DNA of 64,000 nt from Clitopilus passeckerianus (taxonomy: Eukaryota > Basidiomycota > Agaricomycetes > Agaricales > Entolomataceae): assembly GCA_944990035.1 (NCBI GenBank), contig CALYLX010000132.1, positions 17,767 to 81,766 of the forward strand. Reading direction: 5' to 3'. Shown one piece after another: positions 21,872 through 31,663 of the stretch (the stretch's first letter is position 1; each line of letters opens with the position of its first letter). A model generated the notes under the pieces. The model ran no database searches, was not told where the DNA came from, and was given only the letters and a program-made list of their open reading frames with translations. The position numbers and the translations under genes were made by a program.

Positions 21872-22855
21872 ATGCGAGCAGGCAGTAGTTCATACAAGAT
21901 CTTGTCGAATAGTCCCCTCAGCGGTCTGGCTGTGGCGTCCAGAGCCAGGGGCAATACAGGGTATTTTCAGAGGCATGTAATGGGACGTAATGACGATAAA
22001 AGGCCCACAATCAATCGCAATCGCGATTTTACCCGTTCCTTCATGTCGACACCCCACCAGGACTTGGATCGTCTCTTTATCTCTAACGCCCAATGGGCGA
22101 AGAGTGTACAACGCCTTGAGCCTGGTTTCCTAGAAAAGACGGCAACAGGCCAGACCCCGCATGTTCGTACTGTTTAAATTGGACCGGGCCCAGAAGCTGA
22201 CATGTCGACGTTCTAGACCCTCTGGATTGGTTGTGCCGACTCAAGGGTCCCCGAAACAACTATAACTGGCGCAAAACCAGGTGAAATCTTTGTCCATCGC
22301 AACATTGCCAAGTAAGGATCTACTTTTATGACATGAACTCGAAAATCTCAAGCCAAAGTTAGCCAATTCCATACTGAAGATGCCAGCGCGCTTGCCGTGC
22401 TCGCCTATGCCGTGGACTTTTTGGGTGTCAAACAGGGTAAGCGCACATCTTTTTTACTCCATCCTTTGTTCTCAATACTTTTTCCAGTTGTCGTTGTTGG
22501 CCACAGCCAGTGTGGAGGTGCACTTGCTTGCCTTGGAGCCGCTCAGGCCGGAAATGATACCACCATCCCAAACCTCCCTGCTGATGCGCCTCTCAATCGC
22601 TGGTTGAGCCCTCTCACCAAGCTTTCTTCGAGTCTCAATGTCAAGGACACACCCCAGGACGTGGCTCTTCGGACTGTCGTAGAGGCTAACGTCAAGCAAC
22701 AGGTCGAAAACCTGGCCAAGTCCGAGACTCTTCTCAACGCATGGAAGTCGAATAATCCCGTCAAAAGAAACATTTGGGTCCATGGTTGGGTTTATGACCT
22801 TGCTAGTGGCACTTTGAAGGACTTGAACGTCTCTCGTGGCCCCTCCGATACTTGA
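21872..22855 (+). CDS. Beta-class carbonic anhydrase
   Basis: The enzyme hydrates CO2 to bicarbonate with a zinc ion. Zinc ligands and the catalytic dyad are visible: Cys with Asp-Arg in [11 protein letters not shown], and His and Cys in [17 protein letters not shown]. Between them are [15 protein letters not shown] and [14 protein letters not shown], and near the end [21 protein letters not shown]. Three GT-AG introns (about 22164, 22312, 22437) restore these blocks. Three in-frame starts are possible: 21872, 21978 and 22043. The longest gives a Ser/Arg-rich N-terminus with no acidic residue in its first 38 positions, resembling a mitochondrial presequence. The shortest, [19 protein letters not shown], gives a typical cytosolic form. 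The coordinates use the longest. Confidence 0.9.
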
Positions 22856-23145
22856 TGCACCATAGAAATAAATGGAATGGGGAATTGTGTAGAATTGTAC
22901 AGCTCTTATATCTTTGTCGCGTCTCTATCGGTCGTTTTGTGTAATTATCCCACTCTTTCTCTCCGGATTTCAATGAATAGAATAAATTGGTGATTGCCAT
23001 TCCAAGCGGGAGCAGTTCATTTAGCGTAACGCAATCACATGGAGCACGTTTCTCCCGACATGCATTGCCATATCTCAGCTGTCTCTCGCGTCGACCAACA
23101 TTCCCCGCATTTCTGTTGACGCTGCACTATCATCAAGTGTAAGGC

Positions 23146-24706
23146 ATGGCCACGACGTCGACAAACACGAAGCTCGCCGACCTACCCGAACGACTACTTG
23201 TACAGGTTGCGTCCTATAACACTAACTTGCAAGGCGTGGATGGGACTCCACAGGACTTGGTAGATTGGCTTGCACCAACGTTACAAGTATCAAGCTTCCT
23301 TGCTCATGAACGTCGAGCGCCTGACGTTGTTGCTGTCGGCTTTCAAGAACTACTTCCACTGTATCTCGGCCGTATGTGCCAGTCTCATTTATTCCTGCTA
23401 CCCCTTGCTTAAGCACGGGTTTCCCCAGTATCTGGGTTCTCAAAAACCGTTATTGACAACAGGGATACATTGATTAAATCCCAAATCGAAGCACATGCTG
23501 TCAACAAGGAGAGCTATTCTCTTATTGCGAAGATAGTCAATGGTGGTGTAGCGCTGCTGGTGTATGGACGTGATGACACTGTAGCTCGGTACGTCACCGA
23601 TGTTCAAACCTCTTGGACAGGTTGTGGACCAGGCTATATGGGCAACAAGGGGGCCGTTGGGGTCCGCTTCAGAATCCCTGGCCTCGAAGAGAGTGTTGGA
23701 GAGACCTATACGTACGCCAACCAGTTATCTTCCTCCCTCCTGAGAGTTATTGAAGTCCACTTCTAGCTTCGTGTGTGCACATCTAGCCGCGCATGCTCCC
23801 AGACTCGCCCACAGGATCGCAGACTTCCACCATATTGTTGGCAGCCTGTTGTTCCCCCCAGTACTGCCTGGAGAGAAAGGGCCAAGCACCATGTATTCTT
23901 CGTCCCACCTCTTCTTCTTTGGGGACCTCAACTTCCGGGTGGTGGTCCCGGCCGACCACCAACTAGCTGCTTTCCATAAACAGCCCAACTTTGCTGAGCT
24001 GATGGAGAGTTACAAGACGCGCAAAGAGCTCAAAGAATTTGATCAATTGATAAACGAGCAGAAGAAAGGCACAATCTTCACTGGTTTTCACGAGGGCGAG
24101 TTCTGGGCGTTCAAATGCAGCTACAAGTACAAGCTTGGGGAAGTTGACAAGTATAGGTCAGTCAATACATGATGGGCGCTCAGGGCTATTTGACTGAACC
24201 TGTCTCCCCATAAGCGCAAAACGTGCGCCTTCATGGACTGACCGGGTCCTTTACGCCACATACAGCGATTCACCTGATACTCCGTTGACTAGCAACATCA
24301 CCAATGTGCTATATACGTCGATCCCAGGCTATACTACCTCAGATCATGTACGTCTTCTATTCTCTTTGCGGGCTTGTACTCCGAGGATTAACGTCCTCGA
24401 TAGAAGCCGGTTGTTAGCCTTCTCCTCATGCCTCCGCGGTTGGTAAACCAAGCAGCCTCCGCGAAGCCTCCAGTAATTCAGTTGCCTGCGCACTATTCTC
24501 CGACGCCCGACCGTCGGGCAAATCTCAAGCGGTACATTGGGCGAAGCCTTGACCGAGTTATTGGAATGATTTGGTGGATTTTCGTCGTTTTGGGGGCGGG
24601 ATCGAGTGTTTTGGGTATATTTAATTTCTTTGTCGGCATGGGAGCCTGGAGTTGGTGGAAAAAAGGCAATAATACCCTACCATTACCCGTGCCGGGCCAG
24701 GCTTAG
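23146..24706 (+). CDS. Inositol polyphosphate 5-phosphatase with C-terminal membrane anchor
   Basis: The catalytic fold starts LLVQVASYNTNLQG and proceeds with DVVAVGFQELLPLYLG, GYMGNKGAVGVRF, FVCAHLAAHAPR, HLFFFGDLNFRV, APSWTDRVLY and TSDHKPVVSLLL. These are the inositol 5-phosphatase motifs that bind magnesium and the phosphate. The enzyme removes the 5-phosphate of phosphoinositides such as PI(4,5)P2. After the domain there is no Sac1 or SH2 region. Instead a short Pro-rich linker leads to a hydrophobic stretch (GMIWWIFVVLGAGSSVLGIF and more) and a Lys-containing tail ending PLPVPGQA, so the enzyme is predicted to sit on a membrane by its tail. Four introns are used. Basidiomycete 5-phosphatases of this single-domain anchored type exist; the exact substrate is not readable. 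Confidence 0.88.
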
Positions 24707-25107
24707 TTTCGCCATTCTATGTACCTTTACTGACATGGACAACTTGATTGTATGTGTGATATCATCTATACATTGGATCTAATTCAATTGACTTTCATCA
24801 TTGAATGTCAACATGATTGCGTTGGAATCGCAGATCAGACGAAGTGCAAGGGTGATCAGCAAATCTGAAAGATTATACCGAGTGTATCTGCTCCGGAAGG
24901 CTTGCGATCCTGACGAGATGATACTGCCGGGGTATACTCCTCCGGTGTCAGGTAGACGATAAAACACTACAAGGGGGAAGAGTAATTGTAATGTGCACAC
25001 GCCCTGAGATAGGTGGGGTTTTTGAACCGCCCATCCCCGTACGACAATGCAGGAGCTAGGACCTGTCTGAATGCGAACTTGGAAGCTCCAGAGATCATGT
25101 TTGGGCG
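24707..25107. other. Convergent 3' region
   Basis: The 401 bp between the 5-phosphatase stop and the C2H2 factor stop carry only presumed 3' untranslated sequence. No gene is seen. Confidence 0.45.
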
Positions 25108-26141
25108 CTATGTGTCTGGCGACATCAAAGAAATGTCGTCGAGGCGAAAATCGGTGTTGGACGGATGTCGGTCACTATCCGATGGCGAGCTCTGACGGGA
25201 CCTCTCCATACTCGCTTTGTGACTGCGTAGGTGCCGGCGCATGTTTGAGTTGACGTTGAACTCTCGGCCACAATCTGGCCAAGGACACTTAAATGCTATC
25301 AATCAAAGTAGTGAGTGTAAGGGCTTGATTCCAAATCAAAATGGTACGTACGGGTAGCACCAGTGTGGGTGTTCATGTGAATACGAAGACTGCTGGGACG
25401 AGTGAAGGTTTTATGACACTGATGACAGACGTGTTTTGATCTTGGATCGCCATCGAACGATGAAGCGTCGTCGAAAGCCGTAGCTGATGGCGAGAATTTT
25501 CGGACAGACTGATTCACGGGCACGAACCGTGTCGGTGGGCCATAAGATTGCATCCGAGGTGGAAGCTCATTCCACTGGCCAGAGTTTCCCGATGTAGGAG
25601 ACCAGCGGCTTGCGGAAGACCCCTCCTGTGGTGTCGAACATTGACAGGGGTAAGGGGTTCTAGACTGCGGGTAATAGTGAGGATCAGGATCATAAGGTGC
25701 CTGCCAGGGCCCGCTCGGAGGTTGGTTTGAGCATTGACAAGGGTAGTTTGTGTATCCTTGGCTTTGGCAACTGCATCCTACATTCTGTGCTGGATATGCC
25801 CCGCGCCTGTAGTCAGCATATGGCGCATCTGGGCCGTGAGAATAACCTGGCTGTGGGTGGCCTGAGGGGGGCGGAACGGGAGGATGTCTGTACTAAGGAA
25901 AGACATGAAACTCAGGATTCCGAGACGGCAGAGAGAAGAATCACGAACAGATCCGTGTTGGGAGTGTTGTCGGTAGCCTCCGGTTTGGCTCTGAGAGGTG
26001 CCTGGTTCAAAGCCTGTGTAATGGGGGTCTCAATGAAAAACTGCTCTGAAAAAACGAGGCTCGTATGGCTTTACCTGAAAACATTTCGTGTATACTGGGC
26101 AACTTTATTGCCGAGTCAGTTGGTCTGTCATCACCAGGCAT
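25108..26141 (-). CDS. C2H2 zinc-finger transcription factor
   Basis: Two adjacent fingers near the C-terminus are separated by one intron: VCHQCHKTFTRPSSLRIHM with linker THTGATPFK, then CPWPDCGREFNVNSNMRRHLRSH. The THTGxTPF linker is the classical DNA-binding spacer. The N-terminus, from the ATG at 26139-26141, reads MPGDDRPTDSAIKLPSIHEMFS. It is followed by low-complexity Gln/Gly/Tyr/Pro sequence with repeated YPCQCS elements. The two N-terminal introns (about 46 nt after MFS, then one with an unusual GTTCGT donor) were chosen because they keep this composition in frame. A Ser/Asp-rich tail follows the fingers. It is probably a sequence-specific regulator; targets are unknown. Confidence 0.78.
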
Positions 26142-26932
26142 ATTGTGTAGCTATTGAGAGGAAGGTGAGGCTGGAATCTGGATTCTGTTGACTGGTGATG
26201 TGGCTTCGAAGGGAGGAACGGGAAAGAGAGGCGACTGCGGTGGTTAAATCTCTACATCATAGAAATATTATACTATCTCGCGGCAAGGGTTGTTGGGCCT
26301 GTGAGGAAAGAGGCACATGGGGCCACGGAACCGGTGAGACCGATTTATTCTCGCCGTGACTGGCATGATCTGAGGAGGATCGCCGTTCGCATAAACAGTG
26401 TGGTCGATCTGTTACTCAACGGCCCTGAAAGTGTATCAAACATGGCGCTCGACTCGGCATCCGGTGGTGATGCAGTTGTTTGTGTACATCATACGTATTA
26501 TTCAATAAATGTTATATACAATGGAAAAGCCGCAAGCCTGACTGCTCCTAGTACGGATGTACAAGGACAATTGGGGGTCCCGTATGATAAAAGCGCCAAC
26601 GGGTGTGCACAGGTATAGATCAAGTGTGGATTTGCCGTGATTGGGTGGGTGATCTGTTGAACACCTGATTTCCCCCTTCGTCAAGAAACACCCATCTGCA
26701 AGGGAGAAAGATGCCAGCTAAGGCGAATAATCGGAGGTCTGCATTTCCCGGGACATGCGGATTTAAACATCCTTCATCGGTGACCAGAAGCCGGCGCGGT
26801 GGCCAAGAAGGTCTACCACTGGTTTGGGAACGTACTACGAAGCAAATATGAGTACGGTAAATTACAAAGGCTACACACCATACACACCTCGTGTCGGCTG
26901 GTGAGTAATCCATGAAAACTAGACCAAGGAGG
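26142..26932. other. Intergenic region upstream of the C2H2 gene
   Basis: The 791 bp contain a minus-strand frame at 26620-27057 that overlaps the next gene in another frame and has no family features. No RNA gene or repeat is visible. Confidence 0.4.
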
Positions 26933-27753
26933 TTATCCCATTGGGACGTTTTGACTCTTGCCAGGGTGTTGACACGCGGGGGAGGAAGCAGGGCCAGATG
27001 GGTCTTCAGACACCTCAGCCATGTCCATAGGAAGGTGCAAGACTGCCAAATCTGCAAGTTCCTTCGGCAGGTGATTTGTGTCAGGGTTCGAGGAAGTCGT
27101 CAGCGTCGAGAATTGCATCATATTGAGTAGCATGTTTCTTTCCCGTTGAAGTGTATTGATTTGACCCGTAAACTCATGAAGTTCCTGGTCTCGCGAACGC
27201 ACCTGCTTGCGTAATTTAGTGATCTGTTGGCGTTCGCTTCGAAGTCTTGTAGAGACCACATCCAGAACTTCTCGTAGATTGTGATCGTTAGTGATGCCGA
27301 GATCACTGAGAACCGCGTTCCACGCCGAGGTGGTCTCGAGTCGCAAGCAGTCTCCAGTTTCAGAAACGGATATACCCACTTCCGTCAGCGAAGCGTGGAG
27401 ACGGCTAAGTTGCTGCGATGCTCGGGCATCTTCCCCGCTTGTGGTTGTATTGGGAGGAGAAAGCCTGCATTGGCGCATGGCTGCTTTTGAAGGGCAGTTG
27501 GTTGGCTGGGAGAGCTCTCGCCTCTGTACTCGTTGATGCCGGCTCGTGGCGCCCCAGCGATCGTGGCTTCGGCCTCTGCTTTTCCCGTGTTATAGGCGGC
27601 CTCGATTATGGGTTTCATGTCCTTCTGAAACTCTAGTAAAGCCTGAGCTCTGGTAGCAGATACGGCCTTTGAGACTTCATGACTGATAAGAGAGACTATT
27701 CTGTCAGCTTGGGTTTGTATGCAAGTCCCAGCAGGCGTTGGCTTGGGTGGCAT
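26933..27753 (-). CDS. Coiled-coil protein of unknown function
   Basis: The ATG lies at 27751-27753. The first exon has a helical N-terminus (ADRIVSLISHEVSKAVSAT, ALLEFQKDMKPIIEAAYNTG). A 65-nt intron starting GTACAG (after GAPRAGINE) and ending AATGCAG restores the second open frame. That frame has a globular Ser/Leu-rich part (LSRLHASLTEVGISV, WNAVLSDLGI) and a heptad-like coil LREVLDVVSTRLRSERQQI, KLRKQVRSRDQELHEF and INTLQRERNMLLNMM. A Pro/Ser-rich tail follows. The coil has no basic region of the bZIP type directly before it, so DNA binding is not claimed. No known family was recognised. The gene shares a 140-bp divergent promoter with SNW1. The whole product is about 250 residues. Confidence 0.62.
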
Positions 27754-27893
27754 TCAAGGTCAAGGCTAGAGTGGTGCCGCATAAAGGAGGAAAAAGTGGG
27801 ATTAGTCATCCATGGATCGCCAACACTGCATCACGTAAGCACACCGAGCAAACCTCGTCTCTACGAACGACCTTGACGGCCTTGAGCACTAAA

Positions 27894-29919
27894 ATGGCGA
27901 CGGCTCTTGCTGCGTGAGTGTTGACTGGAGATGTTAATGAAGCAACGATAACTTAATTTTTCCAGTCTACTACCTCAACCGCTCCATGCATCTTCTGTTT
28001 CTGATGACGAGGACAATGTTGTGACCCCCGCCGCACCATCTCAAGCCGTCATTTCAAGGCAGGTGCGGCCTCCTTATGGCCAGCGCAAAGGGTGGAAGCC
28101 AACATCACAGGAAGACTTTGGTACGTTTGGCCTAGTCAAGGGTCTGCCTTAAGTTTCTCACCATTATTCTCAGGTGATGGTGGTGCATTCCCAGAGTGTC
28201 ATGTCGCGCAATATCCCCTTGATATGGGTCGTAAAAAGGTCTGCTGCAGTCCCCACTAATCTTCTTTGAACAGTTCCTCATTTAGGATAGGCTTCCTCGG
28301 GCAATACCCTCGCACTCCAAGTTGATAATGAGGGCAATGTTCGCTACGACGCTATTGCACACCAAGGACAACGGCCAGGCAAGATTGTACAATCACAGTT
28401 CAAGGACCTTGTGCCCCTCCATCAACGCAAGGACCTTGACGACTCAGAACGTATCATGGAGCGACCAAGCGAAGACGAAGTTCAGGAGACTACAGAGAAA
28501 ACTAGGCTTGCACTCGAAAAGCTGGTCAACGGCAAAATTAAGGCGGCACAACCGAAGAACGTCCCCGATAGCCAAGGCAAAACTTCATTCATCCGTTATA
28601 CTCCTGGCCAGCAGGGCGACTCCTCGGCACTCAAGCAGAGGATTATAAAGATGACTGACGTCGTCGAAGACCCATTGGAACCCCCACGATTCAAGCACAA
28701 GAAGATCCCTAGGGGCCCCCCTAGCCCCCCGCCCCCAGTCCTAAGAAGTCCTCCAAGGAAGGCTACAGCTGCCGAACAGAAAGAGTGGATGATTCCTCCT
28801 TGCATCTCCAACTGGAAGAACAACAAGGGTTTCACCATTCCTCTTGATAAACGCCTTGCTGCAGATGGACGAGGCTTGCAGGATGTAAGTGAACATACCA
28901 TCAAGTGATTTGAGCCGAGAGTGATGATCTTGCAACAGGTCCACATCAATGACAACTTTGCTAAGTTCTCCGAGGCATTGTTTGTTGCCGATCGCCATGC
29001 AAGAGAGGAAGTTCGTCAGCGCTCGCTCATGCAACAGAAACTTGCTCAGAAGGAGCGGGAAGCCAAGGAAGAAAATCTTCGTATGTTGGCTCAGCGTGCT
29101 CGGGAGGAACGTGGTGGCGTTGTACCAAAACCATCCGTTCAGAGTCAGGCCGCCATGAAGTCCAGCTTAGCTGCCTACGGAAGTGACAGTGGCAGCGAAA
29201 GTGAGGCAGAATCGGAACCTGAGCGAGAGCGAGATGATGATGGCAGCGAGGAAGATGAGGAGGCTGCCGCCATTCGAGAAAAGATGAGGGCGGAGAAGCG
29301 CAGGGAACGAGAACGAGAAATGCGCATGAACAATATGGGTCAAGAGCAGCGAGCGAAGCAATTGGCAAGGAAGCAGAATCGTGACATATCCGAGAAGATT
29401 GCTCTTGGCCTTGCAAAACCAACAATGTCGAAGGAATCTATGCTTGACTCACGGCTGTTCAACCAGGAGTCGCTATCAGGCAACTTCGGCGATGACGAAT
29501 CGTACAGTTTGTATGACCGACCGCTCTTCCATGGATCTACAGCTGCCGCCGCCATCTATTCAGCACGAGGCAACATCACTGAAGGCAATGACGAGTCCTT
29601 CGGTGGAGGAACTGACGAAGGTATCAGTCGTGCTCTGGACAACGATAGATTCAGTCTTGGACAGCCCAAAGTTGGCTTTGAGGGCGCCTCAGAACAGGAA
29701 ATTCGCGAAGGGCCCGTTCAGTTCGAGAAAGATACTGGAGATGTTTTCGGTGTTAACCAATTCTTGGACGAAGCAAAGACTGGCAAGAAGAGGGGTCTTG
29801 ACACAGGAGTGTGAGTACTTGTGCGCTCTTGCTACATGGGCTCAGTTGACCAAAGGCTTTTATTCAGGTCCGGAGCTCGAAAGCGACAGCAGTTGGAGCG
29901 GGCAGCAGAAGATGATTAG
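27894..29919 (+). CDS. PRP45: Pre-mRNA-processing protein 45 (SNW1/SKIP)
   Basis: The protein is a spliceosome component that also acts as a transcription coregulator in animals. The N-terminus holds RPPYGQRKGWKPTSQEDFGDGGAFPECHVAQYPLDMG in split form. SGNTLALQVDNEGNVRYDAI follows, and then the diagnostic SNW core: PPCISNWKNNKGFTIPLDKR, then LAADGRGLQ. The HINDNFAKFSEAL and AREEVRQR helices follow. An acidic and basic alternating segment ends with the conserved RDISEKIALG, DSRLFNQ, YDRPLF and, near the end, FGVNQFLDEAKTGKK. Five introns, all near 50-60 nt, restore the chain. The length, about 585 residues, is normal for the family. Confidence 0.94.
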
Positions 29920-30101
29920 TGTATTTACTTTATATTTTCAACACCCTGTACCACTATGTACATGCCATCGACTTTTCCTCATACAAAACTATTTTGTGCT
30001 ACAAGCGGATATTCGGAGCTGGCCGATCAGCAGTTTTCGCAGCGGTCTACCGAAACGGGAACAGGGCGCGTCGTCCATAACTGTCACCTCTTCAGTCTGT
30101 T

Positions 30102-31590
30102 ATGAGCACCGAAAATGCCACGAAGTCTCTCACACAACCTGTGAAGAAACAGCTATCTGGCTTTCAAACCGCTCTACGGTACACTGGCATACCATCATCG
30201 TGGTTGGAGAAGAAACCCAAGCTACCGTCACGAAATACCCTCATATTTCTGTCCGTGGTATCCAGTATCGTTGGCTACTATGTCTATGACCGCAAACAAT
30301 GCAAGAAGATCCGCCAGCATTATGTCGATCTCGTGAAGCACCAGGCAGAGGAACCATTGCATCCTCTGGAGTGGCCACGTAGAGTGACGGTCTATGCTAG
30401 TAAATGGCCTGGAGACGAGGACTATGACCAAGGCATGAAGTACTTCCGCAAGTATGTCAAGGTTAGTGCGAGGTCTGGCTTCAACATTTCTGTTCGCTCA
30501 CGGTCTTTTTCAGCCTATCCTCGTTGCCGGTGCTGTGGACTATGACATGGTCACTGGCAAACGCACTGGTGATCTCGTCGACCGGATCAGCGACGAAATA
30601 AAGGCTCGCAGACGTCAGGATGCTGGACTCGAGGAAAGCCCTGAACTCCAAGGGGCTAACGTTGCAAAGCGGACATTAGCTGACCTGCGCAAGCATCGGT
30701 TGGAAGGCGGAATTGTTATTATCGGTCGGCCAGCATTCAAGGAGTTCTTGGCTGGGATGCATAAGGGATGGACCGAAACAACTGAGAAGATTGACCGAGA
30801 CGAATTACTCTCCCATCAGCTCGATATGGACAGTCGATTCGACGAAACTGACGAACCTGTTGGTATCAACGGGGAGTTGGATGCGGATCCGGCGCACCCT
30901 TCTGCAGAGCCAGAAACCATACCTACACCCGTTTCTTCCCCCGAACCTCCGCTTGAAAACATATTCCTTGTATCCCCCTCGGCGAAGACAGATGCTCCAG
31001 CCACAATTCCCCCAACCCCACCCTTGCTCCTCGTTCCATATACGGATTATATCGGTTTCAAGCAAATTCCGCTCATGATCTGGGACTGGTTCAACCAGCG
31101 CCATAAGGTCCGTGCTGGAGCCGAGGCAGGCTACCGCCTACTCAAAAACGAAACCCGGCCAATAATTCCTCCCACAAGCACCCCACACACAACGTTGTTC
31201 CAAGAAACCAGTGAGCAACATGATACAGAAGGAAGTCAGGGAGATCTAGCTTTCGACAAAGAAGCAGAGTACTATTTCAAGAACTCCTTGCGTAAAACAG
31301 TGTCGGACATCGAGGAGGCAAGGGCGGCGTACTACATGAAATTGCCAGAGAAGTTGGCAACAGCCCGGGCCCTCCTGCGAGGGACACGGGAACCTACCAA
31401 GGATGAAGTTGCCAATCCTCCTCCGACTGAAGTCGAGTTACGTGCTGAGAGGATGAACAAGGAGAAGCGATGGCGTCGCGATGCTGCTGGATGGGAGCTT
31501 ATCAAACCAAGTAGTCCACCAGTCTGGGACGATCGGTTTGCCCAATCTCTGTGTATCTTCACGGACCCAACCCAAAACGATAACCCATGA
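30102..31590 (+). CDS. TIM54: Mitochondrial inner-membrane translocase subunit Tim54
   Basis: Two exons meet around a 52-nt intron after YFRKYVK, continuing PILVAGAVDYDMVTGKRTGD. The N-terminus FQTALRYTGIPSSWLEKKPKLPSRN precedes one membrane helix (TLIFLSVVSSIVGYYVYD), as in Tim54. Later blocks fit too: PRRVTVYASKWPGDEDYDQG, GGIVIIGRPAFKEFLAGMHKG, PYTDYIGFKQIPLMIWDWFN and EKRWRRDAAGWELIKPSSPPVWDDRF. In yeast, Tim54 is part of the TIM22 complex that inserts carrier proteins and also assists biogenesis of the Yme1 protease. A Pro/Glu-rich insert lies between residues about 260 and 310. The stop at 31588-31590 is only 73 bp from the stop of the convergent HFM1 gene. Confidence 0.92.
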
Positions 31591-31663
31591 TGATATTGCT
31601 TATAATTAGACTTGCACACGTAATTTCCTATTTAATGCATAATCCTATCAAAGGCCTTGGTCG

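Noticed and set aside
26139..27057. An additional minus-strand gene between the C2H2 factor and the coiled-coil gene
   Set aside because: The open frame overlaps the coiled-coil gene in another frame, and no conserved sequence is present.
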